From Cryoendolithus antarcticus (lineage: Eukaryota; Ascomycota; Dothideomycetes; Cladosporiales; Cladosporiaceae), in assembly GCA_002077065.1 (NCBI GenBank), contig NAJO01000007.1:1178001-1242000 (forward strand): DNA of 64,000 bases, in the 5' to 3' direction. Below are positions 12,765-22,794 of this stretch, in pieces. How positions within the stretch are numbered: position 1 is the first letter of the stretch; every line of letters starts with the position of its first letter. The position numbers and the translations under genes were made by a program. Below the pieces are notes generated by a model. That model did no database searches and was not told where the DNA came from. It worked only from the letters and a program-made list of their open reading frames with translations.

Positions 12765-14327
12765 TCAATGGCCAGGGCTCTCAAACAGCAAGACTGGTCT
12801 TCGCTCATCCGGCGCCGTCAGCCAGTCGATCAGCGTAGATGTCGCATCTCTCAACCCGTCCTGTATAGCGGACTGTCTTGCCAGCTCGACTGCTTCGGCG
12901 CGGACCCTGGGTGATGTAGTGCGGTGCGCGAGAAACAGGAGCCCGCCGGTGATTGCGACTTCTGGTGAAAAGTCTGGCGATTTGTCTAGCAATTGCGATG
13001 ATTTCCACTGTCGCCGGCGCTCTATCACTGTTCTCCCCAACTCCAGAAACTCTTCTGGCCGGTCATCCCACGGTCGAAGGCGAGCTGGTCGCTTGAGATC
13101 GAGGTGCAGCTCGCTCAGGAGCTTCCTGTTGAGGAGCGAGTGGAGTTGCGACATGCGAAGGACCGTCACAATGTTGTGTTGCTCGGAGCCAGGTACATCC
13201 TTCAGTGACTCTCTGCTCCCTTCGTACTGTTCGAGCAATGACTCGAGCTCACTGTGGATTTCATCATGCTCTAGTTCGAGGCGCTTCTTGCCCTTTCGAA
13301 GGTTCGAAGGTATAAGGTCGAGTGAAGTGTTTCGATACGGTCCCGATGCGGCGATGAATATCCACAGATCCACGCCGTATGGGATGCGCCGCGTGTAATT
13401 CCGGCGCACATCCCGTAGGGTTTCCATCCGCTCATTAGTAGGGTATCGCGCGTCGCGCCCCGCTATCGTTTCAGTACATTTAGCAGCAAGTTTGGGCTTT
13501 CGCTCGGTGTTGCAAATGCTAGCCCCAGCATCAAGACGGCCAAACAGGATCAAGATCTCAGTGAGATGCTCAACAGCACCTAGTCGTGCACGGCTGCTGT
13601 CCCTCTGCCAGGCGTTCAGTATTGCGAGTCCATTCTCCATGTGCAGTAGCGCAGCATCTGGCCGCCCATGGATCTTCTCAATGGCGTTGAAGATGAGGCA
13701 GCAGGTAAGTACTGCCCCATGCGATGGCTTTTTTTCGCCTTCGATATACCGCCGCAGTGCTTTACTGCCTTTGGAATAAGCCTCAAGACCTTGAGCTGAT
13801 GGCTCTGGGTGCTCCCTTTCCTCCGGGCTTCTGCGGGTCTGCACGACAAAGTCGAGATGTGCTTGACTGAGCGCCGTCACTGCATGTCGCACAACACGCT
13901 CTGACTGACATCGCTGTGGGACGACTCGATCCCAGAATCCAACCGGAATGAGCCCGCTGAGGTCGACAAGTGCGGTGGTGTGGTAGTAGTGCAGAGCATG
14001 TCGCTGAGCCGGGTCTCCTGATCCATACGACGGGATTGGGTGCTGCGCGATGCCGACAGTCGCCAGTGCCACGATCTCTGCGAAGTCATCTTGCTGACTT
14101 GAGCTTTCCCGGGAGTTGGTGAAGTCAGGCCAAGTACATCGCATGCCACTGTACGTACATCTTGAGCATTTAGGCTTGATCTCGTCACACTTGATTCGCC
14201 GCGTCCTGCATGTCCAGCAGCCGGTAGTGGATCGTCTGGTGCTTCTTCGTCTACCAATGTTATCAGGAGGCGGAGACATTGCTCGTCTAGGTCGTCTGCA
14301 TTCGTTCTCGCCTCCGTCGTAGAACAC
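12765..14327 (-). CDS. Zn2Cys6 binuclear cluster transcription factor
   Basis: Fungal nuclear regulator of 520 residues in one exon. The zinc cluster at residues 37-64 has the exact spacing C-x2-C-x6-C-x5/6-C-x2-C-x6-C (CWTCRTRRIKCDEIKPKC followed by SRCTYSGMRC). It is preceded by a basic stretch, RRRSTRRSTTG. The middle and C-terminal part fits the diffuse fungal-specific transcription factor type 2 domain: HYYHTTALVDLSGL, RHAVTALSQAHLDF, LTCCLIFNAIEKIHGRPDAALLHMENGL and a hydrophobic end. ATG 14327 is followed by a second ATG (MSPPPDN, residue 17) that could be the real start. The neighbours, a HET gene and secreted proteins, do not indicate a target pathway. Confidence 0.92.
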   Translation of the reverse strand: MFYDGGENECRRPRRAMSPPPDNIGRRRSTRRSTTGCWTCRTRRIKCDEIKPKCSRCTYSGMRCTWPDFTNSRESSSQQDDFAEIVALATVGIAQHPIPSYGSGDPAQRHALHYYHTTALVDLSGLIPVGFWDRVVPQRCQSERVVRHAVTALSQAHLDFVVQTRRSPEEREHPEPSAQGLEAYSKGSKALRRYIEGEKKPSHGAVLTCCLIFNAIEKIHGRPDAALLHMENGLAILNAWQRDSSRARLGAVEHLTEILILFGRLDAGASICNTERKPKLAAKCTETIAGRDARYPTNERMETLRDVRRNYTRRIPYGVDLWIFIAASGPYRNTSLDLIPSNLRKGKKRLELEHDEIHSELESLLEQYEGSRESLKDVPGSEQHNIVTVLRMSQLHSLLNRKLLSELHLDLKRPARLRPWDDRPEEFLELGRTVIERRRQWKSSQLLDKSPDFSPEVAITGGLLFLAHRTTSPRVRAEAVELARQSAIQDGLRDATSTLIDWLTAPDERRPVLLFESPGH

Positions 14328-15622
14328 CTTATAGATCTACACTCAGCGGCAGTCGGCGATACTGGAGTTAGCTAGGAATAGTGGCTCATCAAGCGCTGCT
14401 TGGCATGCAGCCTTGGTCATGTAGAGGATTGGACCGCTCCACGGCATAGCTTGGATTGCAGATCGGTAACCGGTTCAGCCTTAATCCTTCGCCAACAGCG
14501 ATCGCCCTCCCCGGGGAGCTGGAGAATTCTATAGCCATAAGTGTCCGAACCTCTGAGAAGAAGTCGCCGATGTGTTGTTTGCTTTCATGCAAGGCATGAC
14601 TCGCCCGCAGCACGTTGGTACTTACTGTGCGCAGATGGCATGAGATAGCCCAGCGTTGCATCCTGATGAGCAGGGAAGCGATATTTGGGCGATGTCACTT
14701 GAAAACCGCCACGGTTGCTGCGTGGAGAACTAATGCGTTACAACTGTGCCTTGTCAGCACATGCTCACACGTTACACCGCGTCGCTTGCTGTGACACTGG
14801 GGGTCCAGCCGCACTTTCGATATGATCGCCGCGGTCCAGGTCGACATTACGTGCGTAGGGAACGTCGGAATAGCACGTTCCGATTTGCCCACAGCCTCAG
14901 CACCTTGAAACAGGTCATATCCATTTGATCAACTTGACATATCCTTGCGGCTGGTCGAGCATGGACTCGATGCATACACAGTCGGTGGCGACGTCAATGA
15001 TACTAGATGGCAATAACAGGAATGATCGATTATGTGCGAGACTGCGAGTCAAGAATATGGAGTTAGAGCGCCATTCTGCAGTACAACTGCAAGTCTCCAA
15101 GCCTCTCCTCCAACCTCGTCTTGGCAGGCACGACAAGGCTGAGCTTAGCACCGCCCGCAACCGAGACATCTCGACATGCACGACATGTCACCGCATTTCG
15201 CTTTCGCGACATGAGTCAAGCCCAATCTATCCAAGTGCCATCCCCACGCATCGCATGCTGGTGACATTACCATGACGGTCACGGCCGCATGGAAGCGGCA
15301 AGGCCGGCTTATTGATCCCGATCCTTTAGCAGGTCCATCCTTGGCAGGCCGAGGGGGCCGACCGTCAGGAATATGGAGCAACACTACGATCTTGATCAAG
15401 AAACACGCTCCTCTGACAGACTAAGCTGCAGGTCGCAGGGGCAGACACTCATGTGGATTACTTGGCTGATTTGGGGCAGGAATCAAGGTCGGGCACAAGA
15501 AACCGCAGTCGGAGTAGCACGGTGAGCATCAGAACTTCAGTGTCGTTATAACACGTGAGAGATGTTGCACATAGACACGCGCAGATCGATTGCACTGCAC
15601 GGTTCGTCCATACACAGCAGAC
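14328..15622. other. 1.3-kb intergenic region, nothing recognised
   Basis: Short ORFs on both strands (up to 116 codons) show no motif. The transcription factor promoter should lie at its left end, and the 3' end of the secreted-protein gene at its right. Confidence 0.5.
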
Positions 15623-16534
15623 TCACAAGTCTGCAATAGTGCTACTTCCCCCCGCCTCAAACTCACTCAACACCTGCGTTCCAACTACACTCCCGGCATC
15701 ATTCAAATACACAGCCGCCACAACGCTCAAGCCATGGAATGGCGCGTACTCATACTGCAGACTCTGCACCAACTCTCCGTCCCTCACTTGACTATCCTCA
15801 TGCCCGTTGTAGCTCATGTCCGACTTGTACGATCCCACGACCCGCGAGGACGAGACTTTGCCATCGTTGTCAAGTTCTTGCTCTACTATGTCGCCGTTCT
15901 GAGCGAGGATCCGGTTTGTGTGCGCGTCGCCTTCGTAGTTGTTGACGGAGTAGAGGATGTTGTTGTCAAGGTCGAAAGAGCGCTTTGTTGGTGTGCTAGA
16001 GCTAGAGCCTGTGGCGCCGGTGAGAGCGCCGGTCGTGCTGTTGACGATCGTGCCAAGATCTTGGCCGAGTGTTGCGATCACGGGGTTCAGGTCGATTGAG
16101 CTGAGCGCGTCGTCGACCATTGCTAGGACGTTCTCGAGGCGGGCTTCGAGCAGGACCTTGGCGCTGACGTTCTGGATGAGCAGGTTGACGCGGTCGATTG
16201 AGAGGTCTACACCGGCGTTGAATTGCAGCAGCTTGAGGACTTGTAGGTCGAGGTTGATCTTTGCTGTCAGGTTGTCGACTTCGATGTGGATCTCGCCTAC
16301 AGAGACGGAAGCGTTCAGGAAGACGTCTGCATTCTGCTTCGTGATCTGATCCGTGTTGGTGTTGTCCGTCGCGTAGACTGCGGAATCGCCACCACCCTCG
16401 AGAGTCAGGTTGTAGCCCACGAATCCAGCCGAGGAAGTGGGTGTCGCTGATGAGATGACTGCCGTTTGCGCGTGTACCGAAGTCAATAGTGTGAGCGCGA
16501 TCGCAGATGCGCACTTGATGGAAAGAGACAGCAT
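15623..16534 (-). CDS. secreted protein, paralogue A of a divergent pair
   Basis: Extracellular or wall protein of unknown function. I chose the ATG at 16534 rather than the upstream in-frame one at 16582, because it puts a typical signal peptide at the start (MLSLSIKCASAIALTLLTSV, cleavage near HAQ-T); length is then 303 residues. Asn-x-Ser/Thr sites are frequent (NLT, NAS, NVS, NST). The core, VGEIHIEVDNLTAKINL through LSSIDLNPVI, shows alternating hydrophobic residues like amphipathic beta or helical repeats. The second half has VVGSYKSDMSYNG and LSVVAAVYLNDAGSVV. Both parts recur in the neighbour at 17093-17985 (34 identities in 75 aligned core positions, by hand). A KR site (TPTKRS) sits between the halves and could be a Kex2 cleavage site. 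The two genes share a 558-bp divergent promoter. Confidence 0.85.
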   Translation of the reverse strand: MLSLSIKCASAIALTLLTSVHAQTAVISSATPTSSAGFVGYNLTLEGGGDSAVYATDNTNTDQITKQNADVFLNASVSVGEIHIEVDNLTAKINLDLQVLKLLQFNAGVDLSIDRVNLLIQNVSAKVLLEARLENVLAMVDDALSSIDLNPVIATLGQDLGTIVNSTTGALTGATGSSSSTPTKRSFDLDNNILYSVNNYEGDAHTNRILAQNGDIVEQELDNDGKVSSSRVVGSYKSDMSYNGHEDSQVRDGELVQSLQYEYAPFHGLSVVAAVYLNDAGSVVGTQVLSEFEAGGSSTIADL

Positions 16535-17092
16535 GATTCGGCCTTTGTCGCTGTGCTGATCGGAAGGCTGAGGTGTCGTCAACGATGGCGCGAATGTCGA
16601 GAGAGAAGCAGAAGGGCAAGCCAGTCTCTCGCCAGCATCACAATCGCAGCAAGCGACCTTTACCCAGGCGAGGTCGTGGCCATTTCCACTCGGACTACAT
16701 CATCGAACATCCAATCTGCCTTTCGGCAGATCAATCAATCACATCGAAGGCGCATTCTTCGATGTCGTTCCAAGCAAGGATTAATCCTGGTATCGCCGTT
16801 GATGAAACGTTAGCCCGGCCGCTCGTAATTTGAGACAGGGCTTATTTCCCCGCAATATTCCACGTGCGGTCTTACTACCACCCGTTATGGACTGGGAACA
16901 CGTCCAAGAAATTGCAATGATGTCGTGGCGACATGCGCGTTGTGGTAAACGACATTGCGTGGTCTGGCTCGCTTGCAGAAGATCAGCCGGCGGTGCGATG
17001 GACTTCGTTGTCGTGCACTCCGCGAACTTCTTCCAGCGCTTCAGTCCGTCCACCATTGCAACATACGCATCCTTGTTCAAGTTGCAAACACA
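16535..17092. promoter_or_regulatory. shared divergent promoter of the two secreted paralogues
   Basis: 558 bp separate the start codons of the two oppositely oriented paralogues. No other gene fits here. Co-expression is an inference from the layout; I did not identify a specific operator. Confidence 0.5.
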
Positions 17093-17985
17093 ATGGCTGG
17101 CTTGATCATCGCTCGCATATGCGCAGTCGGTCTCCTCGCCCTCCAAGTTTCCGCGCAGACTGGAGCCACAACCACACCTCCCTCGACCACTTTCGCTGGC
17201 AATACCACAAGCGCGAGACCGACATCGACTGGCACTCCTAGCGGCAGCAGCGGACGCTCAGATATCCCCGATGTGTACCTCAATGTGCCAGAGCTGCACG
17301 TTGGCCGGATCGAACTGGACGTCGACAACTTACAAGCTGACATCAATCTGAACGCCAAAGTCGCGAACTTGGTGACCCTCAATGCTGGTGTTTCAGTCGG
17401 GATCCAGAAGGTCAACATCACGATCGCGGATGTGGATGCGAAGCTTGAGCTTGTCGTGCGATTGGGTATGTGTCTCTGAGTCCGCAGTAATCCAAAGCAT
17501 TGCCTAACATTCATCCAGGGAACCTCGTCGACATCGTCAACCGCGTCTTCCAGTCTCTCGATCTCAACCCTCTCCTGATCCAGACTCTCGACACAGTCAC
17601 AGGCGTGATCACTGAAGTCGTAGGCGCAGTCGACGGTCTCCTCGGCTCCATCACCCAAGGCGGCTCAACCCTGAACTTCCTCGTCGACAATCTCGGTAAC
17701 ATTGTCCAAGAAGTCGGCGGCGTCAGCAGCATCGTTGGAAGCTATACCCAAAATATGACGGATACCGGTGTGACGCAGGATCTTGGCAACGGCTTGGTGC
17801 AGAAGGTCTTCCAGTACACCCCTCTGAATGCCTTGGTGAATGTGGTGCTCAACACAGCTGGTCAGGTCGTGCAGGCGACTGTTCAGAAGAAGTCAGGAGG
17901 CAGTAGCAGCGCCACGGCCAGTGCGACGAGCGTTGCAAGCACTGTGGCTAGCTCGACAGCAGCAACTACATCCACCAGTACATAG
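17093..17985 (+). CDS. secreted protein, paralogue B of a divergent pair
   Basis: Two exons, 17093-17465 and 17519-17985 (53-bp intron, GTATGT...CAG), encode 279 residues. The start at 17093 gives a clean signal peptide (MAGLIIARICAVGLLALQVS, cleavage near AQ-T); an upstream open frame lacks this. A Ser/Thr/Pro-rich linker follows, then the core VGRIELDVDNLQADINL...LNAGVSVGIQKVNITI...RLGNLVDIV...SLDLNPLL, matching paralogue A. Next come the second block, IVGSYTQNMTDTGVTQDLGN and VNVVLNTAGQVVQ, and a Ser/Thr/Ala-rich tail that is probably O-glycosylated. The tail does not end in a hydrophobic GPI signal. Function is unknown; with few cysteines it is not a classic small cysteine-rich effector. 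Compared with paralogue A it has gained an N-terminal linker and a C-terminal tail. Confidence 0.88.
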
Positions 17986-18061
17986 TAAATCATGCGATAA
18001 TTTGCCAGCCTCCCCGTGACTGCCAGTGGTGATTCTCATTCCTCTCTATCTCATGAGTCGT

Positions 18062-18901
18062 TCAGTAAGTCTGCGATATGTTGTGCTGTAGAAGTGAGTC
18101 TTCCGATGCTCCGTCCACAGGCCCGCTAGTGACGTCGTCTTCGTCGTACTTGAGATCTGCTAGAAAGTCTCGGAGCTTCCCTAGTCGCTCGATGTCATTG
18201 TTGGGGTCCGACAGGAGTGGGATGCCATCTGCCGATGTGCCCTTCATGAGCCTCTGACCAACAGGTAGGCACGAGTCGAAGTCAATGATCGCTGCGTTGC
18301 CTTGGCTGTCGATACACACATTCTCAGAAGATATGTCGTTGTGCGCCAGTCCGAGACCGTGCAAGTGCTTCGCTGCTGACGAAACGTCGTGGAAAATCTT
18401 CTCTCGCTGTGAGTCTGGTACTCGATGCTCAGCATAGTCGGCAAGACTGCAGAAGTAGCGCTTGAGGCAGAGCTGGGTAATTCGACCATCTTTGACGATG
18501 CAGCCAAAGTACTCCACGATGTTCGGATGAGGGTGCTTGGACAGCTTCTCTAGTGCTGTAGCCTCGTTTAACAAGCAATCGGCGACGAATGTCCTGCCCG
18601 GCTTGCAGTCCTCGTAGGTGAACGCAGGTGCTTTTAGGTAATGCTCGGCCAAGTCGAAAGACGGTGCCACAGTAAAGCCAGGAGGGATAAGTGGATGAAT
18701 ATTCTCAGTCGGTACCGGTTTCAGGTAGTCCACGATAGAGACGTCGTCAAGCTCCTTGATTCGATGCTCAGCCTTGCCAGCGAAGGCTTTGCCATCGACG
18801 AATGCTGATATCGATGCTGCTTTGAAGACTGGCCGGCCATTGCGATCTTCGAAGATCTCTCGAAGTGATACCAGCGAGCCGTCGCTCGTCTCATAGTCCA
18901 T
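18062..18901 (-). CDS. divergent protein-kinase-like protein
   Basis: 279 residues, one exon, tail to tail with the secreted-protein gene. The C-lobe of a protein kinase is clear: HPNIVEYFGCIV...LCLKRYFCSLADY, then the catalytic loop GLAHNDISSENVCID and IIDFDSCLPVG. The loop has HND where HRD is usual but keeps the catalytic Asp and the Asn. DFD replaces DFG but keeps the metal-binding Asp. In the N-lobe I see no Gly-rich loop and no VAIK lysine; only a possible helix-C (LLNEATALEKL). Either activity is weak or the ATP-binding part has diverged strongly. Such short kinase-like proteins are common in plant-associated and saprobic ascomycetes. The first 70 residues have no recognisable domain. 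Confidence 0.8.
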   Translation of the reverse strand: MDYETSDGSLVSLREIFEDRNGRPVFKAASISAFVDGKAFAGKAEHRIKELDDVSIVDYLKPVPTENIHPLIPPGFTVAPSFDLAEHYLKAPAFTYEDCKPGRTFVADCLLNEATALEKLSKHPHPNIVEYFGCIVKDGRITQLCLKRYFCSLADYAEHRVPDSQREKIFHDVSSAAKHLHGLGLAHNDISSENVCIDSQGNAAIIDFDSCLPVGQRLMKGTSADGIPLLSDPNNDIERLGKLRDFLADLKYDEDDVTSGPVDGASEDSLLQHNISQTY

Positions 18902-19599
18902 GGTAGGTGGCCTCTTGGCTCTTGGAGAGTCACCTGGTCCTGGGCGATCTTGAGCTTGGTTTAGTATGCCTGATTGCAGTGGCCGACGCGTATGAGATTG
19001 AGCAAGTCATATTCGCTGCTCCTCGCTCGCTCCTTCCGCTTGCTCGTCTCCGGCCCCAGTATCGGGTATCAACAAGGCAAATGATCCTCACACGCGGTTC
19101 AGCCTTGCCACTCAGCTCCGCGTTTGCTCAATGGCGCGATGACATGACGACCACCTGGGAAGGGTGGGGGCAGCATCGGGACGACGGTATCGTGCAGCCG
19201 CGCAAGCGCTGCGCCAAACAACGCCTCCATCTGCACGGAATCGAGGCCGCCTTGGTGACTAGCCGGACTCGTCGTCTCGAAGGCAACGAGCCCTGCGTGT
19301 AGTTGCATGAGCGCACGGGATGTGCTCGAGTGACTCCGAAGTCTTTCTCCAATGCCATCGCCTGCTTGTGCGCCTGATCAACCCATTGTCACATGCCCAT
19401 CGGCAATAAGATATCATAGCCACCATTGTGCTGGATCACCGCAACAAATCCTCCGCGATTGACTTTCATCATCAGGACTATCGTATTCTGAGAAATATTC
19501 AGGGACTAGTCGGTGGTGCGACACCCCTCCTCCGCAGTATCAAGCTCAGCATGTCATGCTGAGGGCAAGAGCATTGGTGGCATGCTGTAGCTGCCGCCT
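18902..19599. other. intergenic region
   Basis: Short ORFs only (up to 131 codons), with no motif. It separates two divergent genes and should contain both promoters. Confidence 0.45.
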
Positions 19600-22248
19600 A
19601 TGGCGGCTTCCAATCGCAGCAGCAGGAGGATAGATGGCAGCGCATACAACGGAAGCGCGGGCAGTCAGTCGTTACAATTGCCCGCTGGGTCATGCAACTT
19701 CAGAGACCTGACGAGCGGAGGCAAGGCACCGGTGTGTGGGTGTAAGCAGTTCTGGCTGGATGCAGGACTCATTGCAGGGCAGCGAGCATACTGCTTTTGC
19801 GGACATCACGCATGCTTCCACACGGTGCTGTCGCAGCAGCGGACATCGCCTGCGCAGGCAGTACATGTCGAGGCGCGCGAAGAGGCGACTCGACAGCAGC
19901 GAACACCAGAGGGCTATCGCGCTGTGCATCATGCCGGAGCGGGTGCTTCCCAATCCATGGCGACAGGGTTGGGCATACTCCACCAGACGCAGTCACAATC
20001 CATCAATACGCGAGTCTGGGAGGCACTGAATGGCTTTGCGCGACAACAGGAGGGCGGCACCATTTCAGATACGACTTCGAAGCTGCCTTCGACTGCAGTG
20101 CCGAGCACGTGCGGAGAGGAGTCTACGTATCAAAGACCGATGGGACCTCCTGTCACTATCCCAAACGCTGCGGTCATGCGACCGGGTGTTGACGAGTATG
20201 TCGGGAGTGCTACTGAGGTCGCGACGCCTAGCATAGCTGGCACACCAGACTTACGCGCCTTCATGCCACCAGGCTCACAGGCGCGAATGCCATCACTCCA
20301 GCCCCACTCGATACCACCTCAGGTCGCTCGACCTCACTCGGAGCCCGCACAGCCATACACAGCCGCTGTTGCAAGTCATTCGACTGCGACCAATACTACT
20401 GGTTCAATCTCGATTACCGCGCCTGACCTGCGACATCTCATAGAGGCGTACGGTCGACGACTTGATATTCTGGAGAGTATGTCATTCTCTCACGTGTCTG
20501 GCGAAGACATTCACGACAAGTTCGAGCATCACGATCTACGCATACTCGAGCTCGAGACCTGGCGGGCTGACCAAGATCACGCTGATGCCCATCGTGAGTA
20601 TGCGCCTGGTCAAGCTGCGACATCTAGCAGCATGAGACGACGACTTCTTCCAGACGAGGCAACTTCGTTCAGCTCCGATGGTTCATTCGACATGACTGCG
20701 GCTGCGCATACAGAAGCTGCAGTCTTGGCGACAATCGCTACCAATATGGAGAATGCACCTCGCTTCAATGCCATCGAAAATCGGCTCACCAGTCTTGAGG
20801 ACTCTGCACCACCTTCGATGACCAGACCGTGGCATGTGCAAGTCGTATTGCTTCCTTGGGGACGTCACATGCGAGGCATTTGGTTTGGGTCTGACGTGGC
20901 CACACAACAGTCTCAGCGGTCTGCGGTGGTGGCAGATGAGTGGACTGGCGCGAAATCACTGGCCAAGACATCGTTCAATTCATCGACATCTGCAGCGTGG
21001 ACTACAGAATCTATTGAAGCTTGGGCACAAGATGCGCAAGACTGGCTCTCGCCCAAGGCATGCGGTCCAAACGGCACTGTCTTCCAGCGACTAGCTAGTC
21101 GTGGATTCGTCCGCGAGCTTTCACTGACCGCAAGTGATGCAAGACACATTTCAGATCGACTTCTCGGAGCCTTTGCCAAACTTCGACCAGTAGCGGAAAG
21201 AGGCGACTTGGATGTGCACCAGAAGTACCTAGGACTCCAAGAACCCTACATACCGCTTCGCAAAGTCCGCAAGTCAGCACGTCTTCGCTTCCTGACACCC
21301 GCCGAGATGGTCACACCAGCCACCTGGACTGCCGAGTTTCTCGATTCGAGCGTCTTCATGAAGGTTGACGGTGGTCAACGCCGACTGTACATTACAACAC
21401 CGGAGGCATACCTGCAAAGTGGCGACGATACCCAAAACTGGCGCGCGCTGCAAAGCCTGCCATCTGTTGACATCGACAGCTTCGGGCAGTCTAGCCAAAA
21501 GCACGAAGGTCACGCTATCGAAGCCTGCTGGTCTTACAATGACAAGTTAGATCGGCCTCCAAGTCTACAGTCGTCATTCGCCTCCAACGCCAGTCACGAG
21601 TCGCAGTGGAGCTTGAAGAGCCAAGCATCGGCCGAGCAACACCAGCGCGAGGAAATGCAGGAGCCTGCATTCATCCCTCTCACTCGACCAGTCCGTCATC
21701 GAACAGTGTCGTTGCCCGATCCCACTTCCGCCATCGATCAGCAGAACGCTGGCGCAGCACAGCGCCGCGTCGCATCCTTCGATCTGGCATCAAGTAGTGG
21801 CCACAATCAGTCGTCCAGCGATCTCGCGTCGCCGGCCACGAAGCGCCGTCGCATCTCCATTTCACCTGAAGCAGAGCGACGAGGTGTCAACTTCACGCCT
21901 CGCTGGTCTCGCGAGCCGCCTTCGCCTTTTCGCTCCGAAAGCAACGCTGGTGCGTCGCGCAGTGGCTCCGGCATTGCTCGCGGCACCACGCCTTTCGCTT
22001 ACGCAACGCCGCACAGCAACAGCCACGTTGTAGGGCTTGCTGATCTCGTGGGGTGCGGCGACGGCGATACGGAGCTAGGGACAGATGTGGCTGGTAACTT
22101 GAGTCAACAAGGTGATAACGATGATGGAGAAGAATGGCACGGTGTCAGGGATCTGACTAGCGATGAAAGGGACGTCGATATGGACGCCAACAGCAATGGC
22201 GCTATGCAGGACGAGGAGCTGGATGATGAGGATCTGGAGAGGGATTGA
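19600..22248 (+). CDS. 882-residue protein with an N-terminal Cys/His motif, unknown function
   Basis: One exon from ATG 19600. Near the N-terminus (about residues 45-72) is VCGCKQFW, then AYCFCGHHACFH. The Cys/His spacing could bind one zinc ion; I recall similar short motifs at the start of uncharacterised Pezizomycotina proteins but no assigned function. The middle is Ser/Gln/Pro-rich and disordered. A more ordered central block (about residues 405-600) contains RPWHVQVVLLPWGRHMRGIWF, SIEAWAQDAQDWLSPKACGPNG, FQRLASRGFVRELSL and LRFLTPAEMVTPATWTAEFLDSSVF; its regular hydrophobic spacing suggests a folded domain. A basic patch, ATKRRRIS (about residue 746), looks like a nuclear localisation signal, and the C-terminus is very acidic (DEELDDEDLERD). 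A nuclear, perhaps chromatin- or transcription-associated role is inference only. Confidence 0.85.
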   Translation: MAASNRSSRRIDGSAYNGSAGSQSLQLPAGSCNFRDLTSGGKAPVCGCKQFWLDAGLIAGQRAYCFCGHHACFHTVLSQQRTSPAQAVHVEAREEATRQQRTPEGYRAVHHAGAGASQSMATGLGILHQTQSQSINTRVWEALNGFARQQEGGTISDTTSKLPSTAVPSTCGEESTYQRPMGPPVTIPNAAVMRPGVDEYVGSATEVATPSIAGTPDLRAFMPPGSQARMPSLQPHSIPPQVARPHSEPAQPYTAAVASHSTATNTTGSISITAPDLRHLIEAYGRRLDILESMSFSHVSGEDIHDKFEHHDLRILELETWRADQDHADAHREYAPGQAATSSSMRRRLLPDEATSFSSDGSFDMTAAAHTEAAVLATIATNMENAPRFNAIENRLTSLEDSAPPSMTRPWHVQVVLLPWGRHMRGIWFGSDVATQQSQRSAVVADEWTGAKSLAKTSFNSSTSAAWTTESIEAWAQDAQDWLSPKACGPNGTVFQRLASRGFVRELSLTASDARHISDRLLGAFAKLRPVAERGDLDVHQKYLGLQEPYIPLRKVRKSARLRFLTPAEMVTPATWTAEFLDSSVFMKVDGGQRRLYITTPEAYLQSGDDTQNWRALQSLPSVDIDSFGQSSQKHEGHAIEACWSYNDKLDRPPSLQSSFASNASHESQWSLKSQASAEQHQREEMQEPAFIPLTRPVRHRTVSLPDPTSAIDQQNAGAAQRRVASFDLASSSGHNQSSSDLASPATKRRRISISPEAERRGVNFTPRWSREPPSPFRSESNAGASRSGSGIARGTTPFAYATPHSNSHVVGLADLVGCGDGDTELGTDVAGNLSQQGDNDDGEEWHGVRDLTSDERDVDMDANSNGAMQDEELDDEDLERD

Positions 22249-22794
22249 CGAAATCTGGCTACGGCGCACTGGCTTATGAGGCTGATTGCGAGGTATGGGT
22301 GCGCAAGGGGTTTATACATGGATCGACATCCGAGCCTTTCCACTCGATTTGTGGCTTTCGGCATAGCATTTGAGAGTCTGTATAACACTACATCTCCGCG
22401 AAGTTTGTAGCATAGATGGCAAGGCATTGGGATGGAAGTCAAGGATTGAGGTGCAATAGATAGAATATCTCCAATCTGAAATGCAAGATTAAAGTCAGAG
22501 CCTTTCCACCCTGGACATCCATGTGCAACATGCAGATCAAAGCCAAGGTCATTCACCGCCATCAGATCCCTTCCAAAATGTCCCCGATCGCGTGAAGTAA
22601 TCCCAGAATCATCAGGACGCAGTACCGGTATACAGAGTCGAAAGCACGCCATCAATTCAATAATCAAGCATACAGTCGCCTTCACTCTAATTCAAAAGGC
22701 CGGTCCCATCCAATCGCCGCCTTGAGGTAATCCCAGTAGCCATTGTCAACGCATCGTCGTATCATCGTAGGTCCTTGTGACGCCAAGCCTATAC
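22249..22794. other. intergenic region between convergent genes
   Basis: Should contain two 3' untranslated regions. No gene-like ORF; the one reading frame of note (22104-22685, minus) is mostly antisense to the previous gene. Confidence 0.45.
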
